From assembly GCA_018398765.1 (NCBI GenBank), contig JAHBMJ010000642.1, positions 1 to 64,000 of the forward strand: DNA of 64,000 nt, read 5' to 3'. Each line of letters begins with the position of its first letter. Positions within the stretch are counted from its first letter, which is position 1. The position numbers and the translations under genes were made by a program. Below the pieces are notes generated by a model that was given only the letters and a program-made list of their open reading frames with translations, had not been told where the DNA came from and ran no database searches. This DNA is from Chromera velia (taxonomy: Eukaryota > Sar > Chromeraceae). Shown here one piece after another: positions 22,941-34,162 of the stretch.

Positions 22941-25086
22941 TCACGCTCTGACGAGTCCGGGGGGGTGTCCGCATTGCGCACGCGGGACGGAGCAGTAGTA
23001 GCAAAAGTCAGGGGAGGGCGTACTTCGGGGGGGGGGAGGGGGGGCAAAGGCTTGGGAGGGCCCATTCGGCAGCGCGTGGGGGGGGAGAGGGAGGCCGCAG
23101 GTTGCGGAAGATCCGAATCCGCCCCTTGCAGACATCCCTGCCGAGCGTGGTTGGTGGTGAGGCACGCCCCCTCCCCCTCCCTGTCGCCCCCGACCCCCAT
23201 TTGGCTGCTGCTCCTGCTGGTTGCGGGATCTCCACGGTTGTTGGCGTGCACCGGACTGAGGAGGGGGAGTCCGTCGATTGAAGCTGCCCCCCCTTCCTTG
23301 TGGGTGGGACTGTCGCTGGGGCGTCTCCACCGGCAGCGTGGACTGTGGAGGATGCGGTGCAGGAAGGTCGTTCTTATGTTGCGGAGGACATGTATTTGTA
23401 GGTGAATCAGCTGCGGTATGGATCTGCAGGGGCAACTCCTGATCGATGGAAAAGCCCGGAGCAGGGACCCATGGGTTCTTGTCTGAGGGGGGGGCGTTGT
23501 TGGGTGGCAAGGGCATTCTGTTCCTCTCGGCCTGTCTCATCTCCTCCTTCACTCTCTCGTTCAACACCTGGAGACTTTCAGGGCAAAACTCCTCTTCACC
23601 CTCCTTGACAGACACCTGCACGAAGCGCCCAATGGACACATGAAGGGGTTCACTCTGTACGTGCGTGGGATATTTGTTGATAGTAATGACTGCATGCATG
23701 GGCGGAGGGAGCGCATCTCTCTCTCTCACTCTTCGCCTTTCTCCATCCTCGTCCCTTTGCTGACAACATGCGTGCGTGAATTAAGAAGTGATTGCAGAGC
23801 ACAGGAGAAGACCGGCAGGCAGGCAGAGCACGCCGCTCCCTTCACTGCTGCATTTTGTTGGTCACGTCCGGCCATGCAGACACAATGGGAAAAGAAGGCG
23901 GGTGGTAGGCAGGGAGAGGGAGAGAGCGAGACAGAAACTTAGGACAGAGAAACACAACGAAAAGGCAATAAATAAGGCCGCAGACAGAAAATCTGACCAG
24001 GCTGCATGTCAAGAGAGGGCTGGCTCTAGAGACTGACTGACTGACTGACAGAGATCTGCCTCCGGTCATCCCCCCGCCCCACGACCCTCGCGTGCATGAA
24101 CTTGATTGCATCCTCCGCGTCTTCGTAGCTGCTGTAGCAGACGAACCTGCAGACAGGCAGGCAGGCACGTGCACAGACAGACACCGTTATGAAATCAGAT
24201 AGGTGGCAGAGAGAGAGCTGTGCGAACAACCGGAAGGAATTCAGCCAAAGGTTCGTGAGCGATTTGGGGATGACACTCAAGTAAAAACGTTGACAGCCTT
24301 CTTTCAAAACGGACTGCTGAAAATCTCCTCCCTGTCATACGGCAGTCAGTAGGTATGTGGCTGCTGCTGCTGCTGAAGGAAGAAAGAGAGAGAAACGCCT
24401 TTGCATGCGTCCGAAGCCAGTGACCTAAATGACCAGTCAGCGTGGACAGATCGTGATGAGAAAACTCAAAAGCAGAAAGGGGCAACGTATCACGAGGGAG
24501 ACCTGATGAGTGAGTGAGTGAGTGAATCCTCATGCATAAGCATGTCTACCTACCCGGCTCCCTCGTTCATTCTCGCCTTCAGTTTCCTCAGCACGTGATG
24601 GCTTGTAATGAAACCAAAGAAGCCGAACATGCTCCCCAGATCATCCTTGGTCCAGAAGCGAGGAATATTTTTGACATACAGGTTCGCTCCCTTAGGGCCG
24701 AACTTGCCCATTTTGTCGTCTTCCGAAATGAAGTCTTGGTTGTTCTCAACAATAATATTCGAGGGAGGACCGGGGTACTGGGTTTGCACATGATTGTTGA
24801 TCACCTGCTGCAGCGGCTGCATGAGTTGTTGAGACTTCGTGTTTCCGGGAAGGGGAAAGGTGCCGCCGCCTCCCTGCTGAGGGTGGGGAACAACAGCAGG
24901 ATGGCGATTGGGCGCATTTACGTTGGGCTGTGCAGTGTTGGCAACACTAACGTTTGAGTTCTGCACAATGGGGACTGTCGTGTCTGTAGTCGGCACGAAG
25001 TCATCTGTAGTTGTAAGATCTTCATAGGGAGGAGGGGGCTCCTCTGCGACCTCTTCGTATGGAGGAGGAGCACCGGAGTTCTTCAT
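22941..25086 (-). CDS. RRM-domain RNA-binding protein with PPxY motifs
   Basis: Three exons on the minus strand, 25086-24554, 24146-24046 and 23689-22941, join in phase to 460 residues. Two PPPY motifs (residues 7-10 and 18-21) could bind WW domains. One RRM lies at about 133-225: RNP2 is LYVKNI (136-141), RNP1 spans the first intron (GAGFVCYS), then DAEDAIKFMHAR and a final strand PLHVSIG. The region about residues 240-440 is proline/glycine/arginine-rich with RGG-like patches, and the C-terminus has a Cys/His cluster, FCYYCSVPRAQCGH. Likely an mRNA-binding regulator. The exact family is not recognised. The donor at 24046 is the only one that keeps phase, so the RRM end is a little uncertain. 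Confidence 0.82.
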
Positions 25087-25807
25087 GATGGTAAAATAAT
25101 TCGAGGATAGATTTCTATCGATAGAACGATGATTAGGAAGGTCCTTATATCAAGACCGACAGTGTGGATAAAAAGCGCGACAGTTTCACAGAACGCAACT
25201 GCTTTGGTGTACCTCCAAACCTCAACGATTTCTCGGAATTCTGCGAAGCGAAAAACCTGCCTGCAGTGCCTGGCAGATCAATCTGGTGACGGGTCCAAGG
25301 TTTGAGTGGTTTCTCGATCTGTCAGACTTTGCTCGTATTTCTTCAGACTTTCTACTGACTCACTCTTCTTCTTTTAAACACTTTCCTGTACCTTTTGGGG
25401 GATCCCATTGGCAGCTCTAAGTTCCACAAACGGTTCGAAGAGCCTGGCTGCCCAGTCAACACAAAGATTCATAAGAATTCAGTCTGACGGTCCTCGGTGT
25501 ATTTTAAAAGGACCCCGGCCAACACTAGCTGCACGTGTACGCGCGGCCCCATCGCCGGCCGGACCCGAGGAAGTGCTGCATGCATGGTGGAGACGGCAGA
25601 TGTCTGAGCATGTCTGAGCTGGAGATCGATAAAACGACTCACCCATCAAACGCTGATTCTTAGCTGAAGGGACTTACGCCTCTCCTTGCAAGCCTTCGCA
25701 CGACTCAGAGTTTGCGTCTGACAGTCAAGACCCTCAGCTGCACTTCCGATCTCCCAGCCCGTGATCGTTGCACTTTCCCCCAGTGTGTCTTCACTCTTCA
25801 GGAAACC
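25087..25807. promoter_or_regulatory. Divergent promoter region
   Basis: The 721 bases between the start codons of the RRM gene (minus) and the MTFP1-like gene (plus) must hold both promoters and 5' UTRs. No clear TATA element is evident near either start. TGCATGCATGG at 25578 and a GGCCGGCCGG-like GC-rich block near 25552 are candidate elements. Confidence 0.45.
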
Positions 25808-27772
25808 ATGCGTTCTCTCATCTCTGCCCCGTGCGCTGCCCTCTTTTTCCTTGCGGCTGAGACGGAAGCTTTCACCCCTTCAGCAGTGCGTGCCTTTCGT
25901 CATGCAAACAGCCGTTCATCCTCTCGCCTGTCCCCGGCGGCGTCTGAGAATCCCGCTACTTCCTTGAAAGCACTGGAGCAGTTGGAAGCTCTGAACAGCC
26001 TTCTGGTTGCTCACGGAGAGCTCGAGCCCTTCTCTGCGCAGTTGGTCGGGCAGGTCCTTGCAGGTGGATCTCTGATCGCAGCGGGGAAGGCACTGGAGCT
26101 TGGCGTGTTTAAGAGCGGGGGTGCAGACCCTGGTGAGTGGATTCAATGCTCCCTGAACAAAATACACACTATTGCTTGTACTGTTCTTCTGCCACCCCTC
26201 ACATCACAGCCGCTCTGCTCCTGTCTGTACCTCTCCGTGTTTCTGTTTATTATGCGTCTGTCTGTATTTCTGCCTGTCCCGCTTTCTGGCTGTCTCTCTG
26301 TGGTTGCTTTGGTTTCGCTTTCCCTATCTGTCTCTCTCTGTCGGTGCGAAGGGTGGGGGTGGTTGTGACCAGCTCCGGAATTTGCTTCGCAAAGAAACAG
26401 AGCACCAGACTCTCAGGGAACACGGGGGACGTCTGCGGGCACTGCGCAAGCAAACGCGCTTACACCCCACATAACCTTGTCGAACACACAAGGAGGTAGA
26501 ATGCCATCAAAAAAACTGAAGAATGCGCAACATTGACTGTCTGTCTGTCTGTTGGGCGGTTTCCTCTATGTCTGTGTCTTTCTGCGTGTCGATCCGTGTC
26601 TATGACACTGTCGGGCTCTGTCTTGTGTCTGTCTGCGAGTTCTCTCTGTTTCAATTTGATTCTCTCTTTTTCCTGCTCTTTGACTCTCTCCATCTTTCTG
26701 CAATTCCCTCTTCAACGCCTGTCCTTGTCCGTGTCTCGGTATCTGCATGCATGCGAGCCTTTCGATGCGGGTGCCTGTGTCTCTTCCTTCCTACTTGTTT
26801 CCTCCTGAGCCTGAGTCTTTCGTCAGCAGAGAGGCGGCTTCAGAGTTTGTTGACAGTTGACTACTTATCTGAATGCGTGAATGAATGTGTGAGTGAGTGC
26901 AGAGGTTCTCGAGGAGGAGGTCGAGGAGGAGACGGCAGACATCTTTCGTGACACTCCCGTTCGGTATTTGGGGTATGCAAATGAGGTGAGGGGGTGGGTG
27001 GGTGCAGAAGGGGGAACTTAGTTGGTTCCCATGTTGCTGCTCTGAAATTTTTGTTTTCTTTTCTTGAAAATCTCCTCTTGATTCTACTCGTTCAAGACAT
27101 TTTGTCTCTTCTCCCACCCCCGTCCATTTCTTCTATCTTCAGTTCGAAGGTCACTTCCCTTCATTCATTCAGCAGCCCATCATACCTCATTGATCGTCAA
27201 TAAATGCTCGTCCCTTTTCGTGACTGGTTGACGGCACTTTTTGATTTGCTCCCTTTGACCTCGTCCTTTCGTTTGCTCCCTCACCTGCCTATCATCTATC
27301 TGCCTTTGTTTGTGCCTATGTGCCTGCTTGCTTGCAGGTTGGTGAGGCCTTCCGTCCCCTGGTTCCTGTGGAATTGGTCAACCTTTCCTACGCCGTTGCT
27401 TTCGCGTACATTTTTGCCGACTCGGCGGCGAAGGGAAAACAATGCGCAGAGAACCCCGAGAGGTCCCGCTCTCCCACCCCCCCTGTGGCTGTGATTGACT
27501 GTTTGATCTTCCAGATCTTGGCTTCTGTTGTCTTCCCTTCTTTCAACATCAACCGAATTGTCGCCCTCGTGGGGACCCAACTGGAACAAATTGAAGCAAT
27601 CGCAAACTCAGTAGGGATCCCGACCGAGACAGCCGACTACGTGCCAACGCTGGTCGGTCTTGCGATTATTCCCTTCATCGCCCCTCCCCTCGACACATTC
27701 GTGGAAGAGATCCTCGATCTGACGTACAGACCGGCAACCGACAATTTGTTCGGAAAGGCCAAGGAGGCGTGA
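25808..27772 (+). CDS. MTFP1: MTP18/MTFP1-family protein with plastid-type presequence
   Basis: Exons 25808-26132, 26903-26985 and 27338-27772 join in phase to 280 residues. The conserved MTP18 core starts at the second exon: DIFRDTPVRYLGYANE, then VGEAFRPLVPVELVNLSYA and YIFADSAAKGK, a cytosolic-tail region, and C-terminal hydrophobic segments around LVGLAIIPFIAPPLDTFVEE. Animal MTFP1 is an inner mitochondrial membrane protein influencing fission. Here the N-terminus (residues 1-20, ISAPCAALFFLAAETEAF) looks like a signal peptide followed by an Ala-Phe cleavage motif and a Ser/Arg-rich transit-like stretch, as on complex-plastid proteins. The first 108 residues have no counterpart that I know in MTFP1. 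First in-frame ATG chosen. Family call strong; location inferred. Confidence 0.88.
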
Positions 27773-29391
27773 TAGAAGAGAAGGGTGGGGGATGAGAAAA
27801 GAAACGGGTGCTTCTCGAAAAAGAGGATGGAAGAGACAAAAGAAGGAACGAAAAGCAAGGTTGCGAAAGCTTTGCAGCGTTAGAGCGGGGTCGCAGTGCG
27901 GGGGGAAAGATGGAAAGAGAGCATGTGACGCATCATGTGTCATATTGAACGAGAGTCCGGAGAGAAGGAAGGAAAGAAAGAAAGAAATTCGTGCCTGCGG
28001 CGTCTGTCGGTCGATTTTGAAGTTTTCGATTTTCAACAACTGGCCGGCTGGCGTCGCTCCGTACGCGTTCGTCTTGTTGAATACGTCTAATGCTCTCTCT
28101 TTCTTCTCTTTCAATTGCATGTTTGTCTGTCTGTTTGTCTGTACGGGTACACAGGAAGGGGGACCGTTAGAGAAATGAGGACGTGGAGAAACACAGCAGG
28201 CAGGCGGCGTAGAAGGTGAAAAGACTTTTCCCCCTGCCTCCCTCCTCCACTCTCTGCTCTCTCTTTTTAAAGTCTCTCAGCAGGGGAGCCTGGCAGGTCT
28301 CCGTGTCAAAGTGAGGAAAGGTACCACAAAGAAAGCACAAGATGAAGAAAAAAGTTTTGTCCTCTTCTGACTTGGGGTGCTCTCTCTATTGGTCAATTTC
28401 TGTCCAATCTTTTGTCCGATGACTGATCACGTCTTGTTACCTCCCCTTCTTTTCTTCCCAGAGGACCGGAGAGGAGGTAGAAAACAACTTAGAACGCCCG
28501 TACAAGTAAGAGAGAGATCCTCTAAGAGACTGCGGGGAGAAAGGACAAACAGCCAGCAGAAAGCAGAGAAGGCGTGACAGTAGAGCAAAAACGTATGAAA
28601 AAATTCAGTGAGTGAAAAACCGAAGGAAGATTTGTGGATGGATGGAAAACATGCTGCTTGCTGCCTTCTGGTGAGCGTGTTTGATTTTTCAGTCAATCGC
28701 ATGCGAAAAGGACGCAGCAGGTTGATTGGTTTGTCCCTCTGCCTGCAAGGAAATTGTGTTTCTTTTTTCTGGGGGGGACAAGGAAGAGGAGTGAAACAAA
28801 ACGTGAGACAGTGGCATTTTTCTTTCTTTCTTTCTTTTTTTGACTCTGGGGTAGGGAACATAGAGCAGGCAGGGCCAGTAAGAAAAGAGACCTCTTTGGT
28901 CTCTGGAACGAAACCTGCAGGGCCAGTGAGAAAAGAGACCTCTTTGGTCTCTGGAAGGAAACGTTGGGCGGCGATTTTTCTCTATTGAAAGCGCGACAGA
29001 TGCATATCCTGTACAAACCTTCTTTTTTTCCTTCCTCTCTTCCAGCCGTCTTCTAGCGGCACTGCAGTCTTGCATATCTTGTCTTTGTTGCCCTCTTTCT
29101 TTCTTTTCTGATTTCCAATTCCTTTCCTTTTGCCTCCTTTCTCACCTCTTTTTTCTGCTTCGGCTTTCCTCTGAGAGGATCGAGAGGGATTGATTGATCC
29201 CTGCACAAGCAAGCGCCTGTTTGATCCTTTGGGTTGATGTTTTTTGTCACTCACTTCGTTTCCTTTGGGTTGCATGTGTGAGTGAAAGGAGAGACCGAGC
29301 TTGTCTAAGTTCTGGGGTGGTTTTTGTCACAATACAATTGGGTGCCTGAGAGTTTGTGTCAGTTCTGTCCTTCTGTTTTCTTTCTCGGGCC

Positions 29392-29436
<45 letters not shown>

Positions 29437-30833
29437 ACCTCTCTGTCTCTCTCTGTCTCCCTGCCCCCCTCTCTCTCCTCTGCTCACTGTGTGTTCCTAG
29501 ATGTGTTCGCTTTTGCCGTTCAGTCACCAGGTAGGCAGCATTCTCTGCCAGGCAGGGACCTCTGGAATGACAATTCAGGTGCCTTGTGCATTAGTAGTAG
29601 TCGCAGGAGGGGGCAAGGTAGTAATACTAGTAGTAGTAGTAACATAGTAGCAGGGATGGTTGACGCATGCAGGGTGATCCTGGGTGAAGGGAGGTGTCAA
29701 GGACACCGGGTAGAAGCTCAGCTTTAAGCGGCGACAGTGTACGGAGTTACTAGCGAAGCCATCATCTTGAATTGAAAAATGAATTCCTTAGAATAAATTC
29801 AACCTTCAATTCGTTTGACTAATGAACTGCTACATGAACTGTTAAAAACAATTACTAATTTATATGCTTAATTATCTAGTTAATTATGGACATGATAGTT
29901 GTTTTTTACTGGGTTTTTTGACTTGATCAGGGTTAAATTAAAGCTGTGCAGTAGCCTGAGCCTAGCATGTACCAGCTCATGCACTAGTGAATTGATTCAT
30001 GCAAGCTTAAATTCTAGCTTGAATTTCAATTAAAATTTTAAGCGGCCAGAATAATTAGAAACATAAGAATGTCTAGTAGACTTTCAGATCGAGTCACTTC
30101 TCTATACGCTCCCCATATCAAAAGGAAAAAAAAAAGAAAATTGGGCTAAAAACCTAATTGGTTTTTATTATTATTATTATTTTCTAGAACAACACCTGAA
30201 CAACTATTGTTTAGGGTGTTGCACAGTTGCATCAACTTGCATGATAAGTTGTATAGGTGTTACACAATGCATAAGTGTTGTTTAAAAAAAGAAAAAAAAA
30301 GAAAAAAAGAAAATCAAAAATTAATTTTATAAACAATTACCTGACCAATTACTTTTTTTTTTTTTTTATGGAGAAGCTATAGGACTTTCTACTTAGTACT
30401 TACTGATTATGGAACCGATCCCTTCCCGGCCTAGAATATAAAATCGTGCTTAATTCAAAAGTTTACCCTTTTTGCCTACAGCTAGTGATTGCATGGTACG
30501 TCTGGTAATCGATCTATATGATGGAGTTTAACATTGTACACAAAGAGGGAGTTGACAGGGCTTTTACGTACTCTGACACTGTAGCTCTTACTTATAGTTA
30601 CAGTCGATCTTAGTTCAACCGTCTTAAATTTTTTAATGAGATTTGTAGTGAGATTTACAAAAAGAAACGAAAAAAAAATGAAAAAAATACTGTTAATTAA
30701 AGAAAAACATCAATCAATAACAATTTAACAAAATATTCATTGGCCGAGAGTTTTAGTATCAAAAGTTTTATCTGATTTATAAGAAAGTAAAAAAAATGTT
30801 GTGTTTTATATGCTTTATTCTAGTTTTTCGATA
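27773..30833. other. 3 kb spacer, microsatellite then AT-rich
   Basis: 27.8-29.7 kb holds simple repeats and a 48-bp tandem duplication. (CT)n lies at 29395-29455 and AGT-rich repeats at 29590-29650. 29.75-30.83 kb is strongly AT-rich with poly-A/T runs and no ORFs, resembling non-coding spacer. Confidence 0.5.
28869..28963. repeat. 48-bp tandem duplication with internal hairpin
   Basis: Two near-identical 48-base units starting GCAGGGCCAGT, each containing AGAGACCTCTTTGGTCTCT, a 7-bp stem with a 5-base loop. Confidence 0.85.
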
Positions 30834-32752
30834 CTAGCTGTGGCGGTCTGGGTGACACTCACTCCTCCCACCAGAGCCTCGGCTGCCCCTCTGCCCTGCC
30901 CCGACTCCACGTGGTACACCATGCCCAGGGATTCGAAGTGCATGGTTCAATATGATAGCAAGGAGAGAACCGAACACGCGGAGGGTGTGGGCGTTTCCAA
31001 TTAGAATCAGGTGCTCCTTCGCTCTCGACAGAGCAACGATGAGCCTTGCAAGGTTTGTTGAGGAGCCGACCGCATCCCTAGACATCTCTTCCCTCCTGGC
31101 GGTGGTGGGTGCCTTAGTGTACTCTTCAATAACACTCTCGGGAGCTGCGCGGACATTGGTGAAAACAACAATCTCGCTCTGCTGTCCCTGAAAGGAGTCG
31201 ACGTTCTCTACCGCAACATCATGAAGACCCTTCTCGTTGAGCTTCCTTCGAATCAAGGCCTTTTGTGAGGCGTACCCGGTGAGCACTGTGATGTCTTTCA
31301 AACCCCAGAGGCGGCATCCGGAGGCATCAACAGTGGCCGGATGCTTCGCAGCCTTGGATCTCTCTTTGTCTGACTGCTGCACAGAGAAAAACGCAGCAAG
31401 AGAGTCAAATTTTAAAAATAACAAATGGACGCGGGGAACAGCTGGAAGTCGAGTTTCAAACCAACAGACCTTTGGGTCCTCTTTCGGCATCATCGCAACA
31501 AGTCGCTCGACGGCAGAAACCGCTATCTCTGCCTCCTCCTCGTTGCTGCCGCTGGGGGTCCCGCCTTCCTCCTTCTCCTTCTCTTCTCCGTCGGTGGCAA
31601 AGAAGAAGACATGGGGACAAGCTTGGAGGTTTGAAAGACCGGGACGATTGCAAACAGCGGGGGCGTCCTGCAGAAGTTCGCTGCCGTAATGGAGCAGACG
31701 AAGACAATCAGCTATCGGCTCTTTGTACCGATACTGAAGGAACAGTCGGGCTTGCGAGACTCCTACACTCAGAAAACGCTGCATGAGGGAACGCCTCATC
31801 CCTCCCTTGGCTGCTCCCTTCCCTTGGACGTGGGGGCAAAGCTGGTCAGGATCTCCTAAAAATAAATACCCCTCGGGATCGTACCCCATCGCAATCACCG
31901 CGTTGGGCTCGACTGCCTGCCCACCCTTGTCGAGTACAACTTGGCGGATGACTAGGGGTTCTGGGAAATCCACACGATGCGCCCTCCGGCTGCTGCTCGA
32001 GGAGGCCCTTCACCACGTTGAAGTGGCCCTGGCTGTCCCGCCGCTCGGGGCAGTCGGCCTCCGTGTGGAGGGCGTCTTTGTCGTCGCCGTCGGGCTCCTT
32101 CTTCTTGTAGTGGTAGCAGACTGGGCAGGCGTAGGGGCAGTTGGGGGCGATGTGCCCCTCCTTCCAGTCGAGAAACGGAACCGAGGGTAGAGAAAGTAAG
32201 GTCGGAAAGCTCCAGAACCTTTTGCTGGGCATTTTTGAAGCGGACTCTCTCCTTTCTCTGGAGAAGCTCTACCTTTTCTTCCAGACAATAGGGTTTGAGA
32301 CGCGCTGCGCCCTTCTCGCCGCACTTTTTCTCCAGGGTGGCGGGCCTTGCAAGGATGACAAGCTCGGAGGTGATTTTCTCATCAAGTGTCTTCAGAGCCA
32401 TCTCCCGAACGCACTGGTTCGTATCAGAAACAAACAAAACTTTCGCCCCCCTCGGGTGTTGCTGCTCCTCTGTCAATTGTGCCTCCATGACTGTTGCGGC
32501 GAGATGGGATTTTCCTGCTCTTGGACAAGAAACCCCAATAGCGAGAGGGTCCTCTGCAATACCCTGCACTGTGCACTGGCCAGGGTCCAACGTACGCGTC
32601 TTTGTCAGACTCTCGTCAGCACAGGACAAGGGCACCTTCGTTGCCGCACAAGCAGCTGTGACTTGCTGCAGGTGACTGTTGGAAATCAGAGAGGAGGCAA
32701 AACGGGTGCGGCCGAGGAATACCAGACCCTCCAGCTGCCTCGCAAAGGTCAC
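30834..32752 (-). pseudogene. UPF1-like SF1 helicase with degenerate ATPase motifs
   Basis: Minus-strand exons 32752-32182, 31960-31470 and 31376-30834 join in phase to 534 residues. SF1 helicase motifs appear in order: degenerate Walker A SCPRAGKS, TLDPGQ (Q-motif region), LDKGGQAVEP where family members have D-E-A-x-Q-x-x-E-P, FLGDPDQL (III), QYRYKEP (IV), VENVDSFQGQQSEIVV (V) and LIVALSRAKEHLILIGNA (VI). The Walker B glutamate is lysine and Walker A has lost its G-P-P-G-T, so ATP hydrolysis is unlikely. A stop lies upstream of 32752 in frame, leaving the N-terminus missing or on an unseen exon. The 221-bp intron 32181-31961 carries a GC-rich zinc-knuckle coding fragment in another frame. 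Either a decayed copy of a ZNFX1/UPF1-like gene or a dead paralogue. Confidence 0.7.
31975..32165 (-). other. CCHC zinc-knuckle coding fragment inside helicase intron
   Basis: In a different frame from the helicase this GC-rich stretch reads WKEGHIAPNCPYACPVCYHY and later HTEADCPERR. It has the second half of one CCHC knuckle (GHIAPNC) and a further C-x2-C / H-x4-C pair. The first cysteines of knuckle one are absent, replaced by helicase sequence, so it looks like a fragment inserted at a sharp junction. Confidence 0.55.
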
Positions 32753-33486
32753 AAGGGAGGGCCCAGGAATAATTTGCAGCTTTTTTCCTTTCGCGGGCTC
32801 TGTACCTACGTCTCTCGAGAGCGGTGCTTAGGACAAGAAGGGAGAAGCTTAACGGTGCTACAACTTACAGCCTACAAGCGCGATTTGTCTGCGTGTATAT
32901 ATCGATGCAACGCTGCATGTGCATCGAACATTGTATGCATGTGCAACACTTCGATCGACGCAACACTTTGTGACGCACGTGCGCGGTGCATGCCATGCAT
33001 GCGCAGATCGAAGTGTTGCACAGATGTTGCACAGCGTTGCATCGAGCATCTCTCCCAAGAGAGTCAGCATCGACCTGGAAGCAGATTGCGAGCCAGTCGA
33101 AACGAAAAGCCATCCATGGCATCCAACCTTTCAAAGATCAAAAGCAGATCGGTAAGGCCGTCTACAAGCGCTCTCCTTTTTTCTGCGGCTTCCAGCTACA
33201 TTCAGAAGTATTCAGACTTCCCTTTCTTGCAAGTCTTTTCTGAACGGTAAAGCTATCAATGTGCTGGCAAGAGCGTTTGCGCATTGCAAAAGGCATGGCA
33301 ATAACGATATCGATATCGATGTCTGGTGACATCCATCGAAGTGGCGACTACAGCCTCGCTTCTGGGATGCTTCTCCTGAGGGTCGCCTGTGGAACTCTTT
33401 TCCTGTTGGAGGACGCTTTTCACATCACTGGTAGGTCACTCTGTTGGTTTTGTGCTTTTGGAACTTCGGTTGTACTCTTTGGTCAG
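32753..33486. other. Spacer with TGCA-rich inverted repeats
   Basis: Between 32880 and 33045 several overlapping inverted and direct repeats of TGCAACACTTCGATC / GATCGAAGTGTTGCA type occur. A 33259-33486 open stretch continues into the next gene and could add to its N-terminus, but its start is unclear. Confidence 0.45.
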
Positions 33487-34162
33487 ATGGAATTGACGGA
33501 GGTTGAAATTTTGCACTCGATGCGATTTGATCCGAAAATGGTACATTATGGTGCGTTGCAGCCCCAACCAAGACTTGTTCCTTGTGGTCAAGCCATCCGC
33601 ACTCCCCAGTTAAATTTAACCGACCCCGCAGACACTGCCAAACTAAAAGACCTCTGGGCGCAGGAAGTCCGTGATGCGAGGCAACGCTCCCGCAAAGTGG
33701 TCCATCTTCTCCGTCCTCACCGAGCCCAAACGCTGCACAAAGAAGCAGAGCAGGTGTGGTCCAGGAAGCAGCGTGCACCGGACCTTTCGAGTTCCCAGTC
33801 TGTCTCTTTTGTACAGTCACAATCACTGACAGGTGGGGGGCGTGGGGGCATGGGAGCAGATGGAAAGAGGAACTCAAGCATGCATTCTGTAACAGAATCC
33901 CGTGTTTTTGGTCGAGCTTGGTCTTCTGTCTCCTTCAGTAATGACTAGTTTTTCTGTTTTTGTTTCTATGTCGGCCGTCTGCTTGATTGTGTCTAGAGGT
34001 ATCTTGCGCTGCTTTCTGGACGATTATTCGGTTCGATCAATTGTGATGACGTTTCCGTCTGTGCTTGCGGCTTCTGTCATCTCCTCCTGCCCTTTTGCAG
34101 GTTCAAAACGTCGAGGTTCATCGGGAGACAAGAGGGCAACTGCCAGGTCAGCCACTCAGTGA
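33487..34162 (+). CDS. Hypothetical protein, two exons
   Basis: Exons 33487-33832 and 34101-34162 join in phase (donor GTGGGG, acceptor TTTTGCAG) to 135 residues. Not recognised. It has an acidic/hydrophobic N-terminus (ELTEVEILHSMRF), a helical charged middle (LKDLWAQEVRDARQRSRKVV) and a basic Ser/Thr/Arg-rich tail. The frame is open to 33259, so a longer N-terminus is possible. At 34146 the sequence CA|GTGAAC could also be a donor leading to further exons near 35.4-35.8 kb. Coding probability is moderate from composition and splice sites only. Confidence 0.45.

Noticed and set aside
31846-32232. Independent zinc-knuckle gene
   Set aside because: The open frame is short, lacks the first knuckle cysteines and merges into the helicase sequence at both ends.
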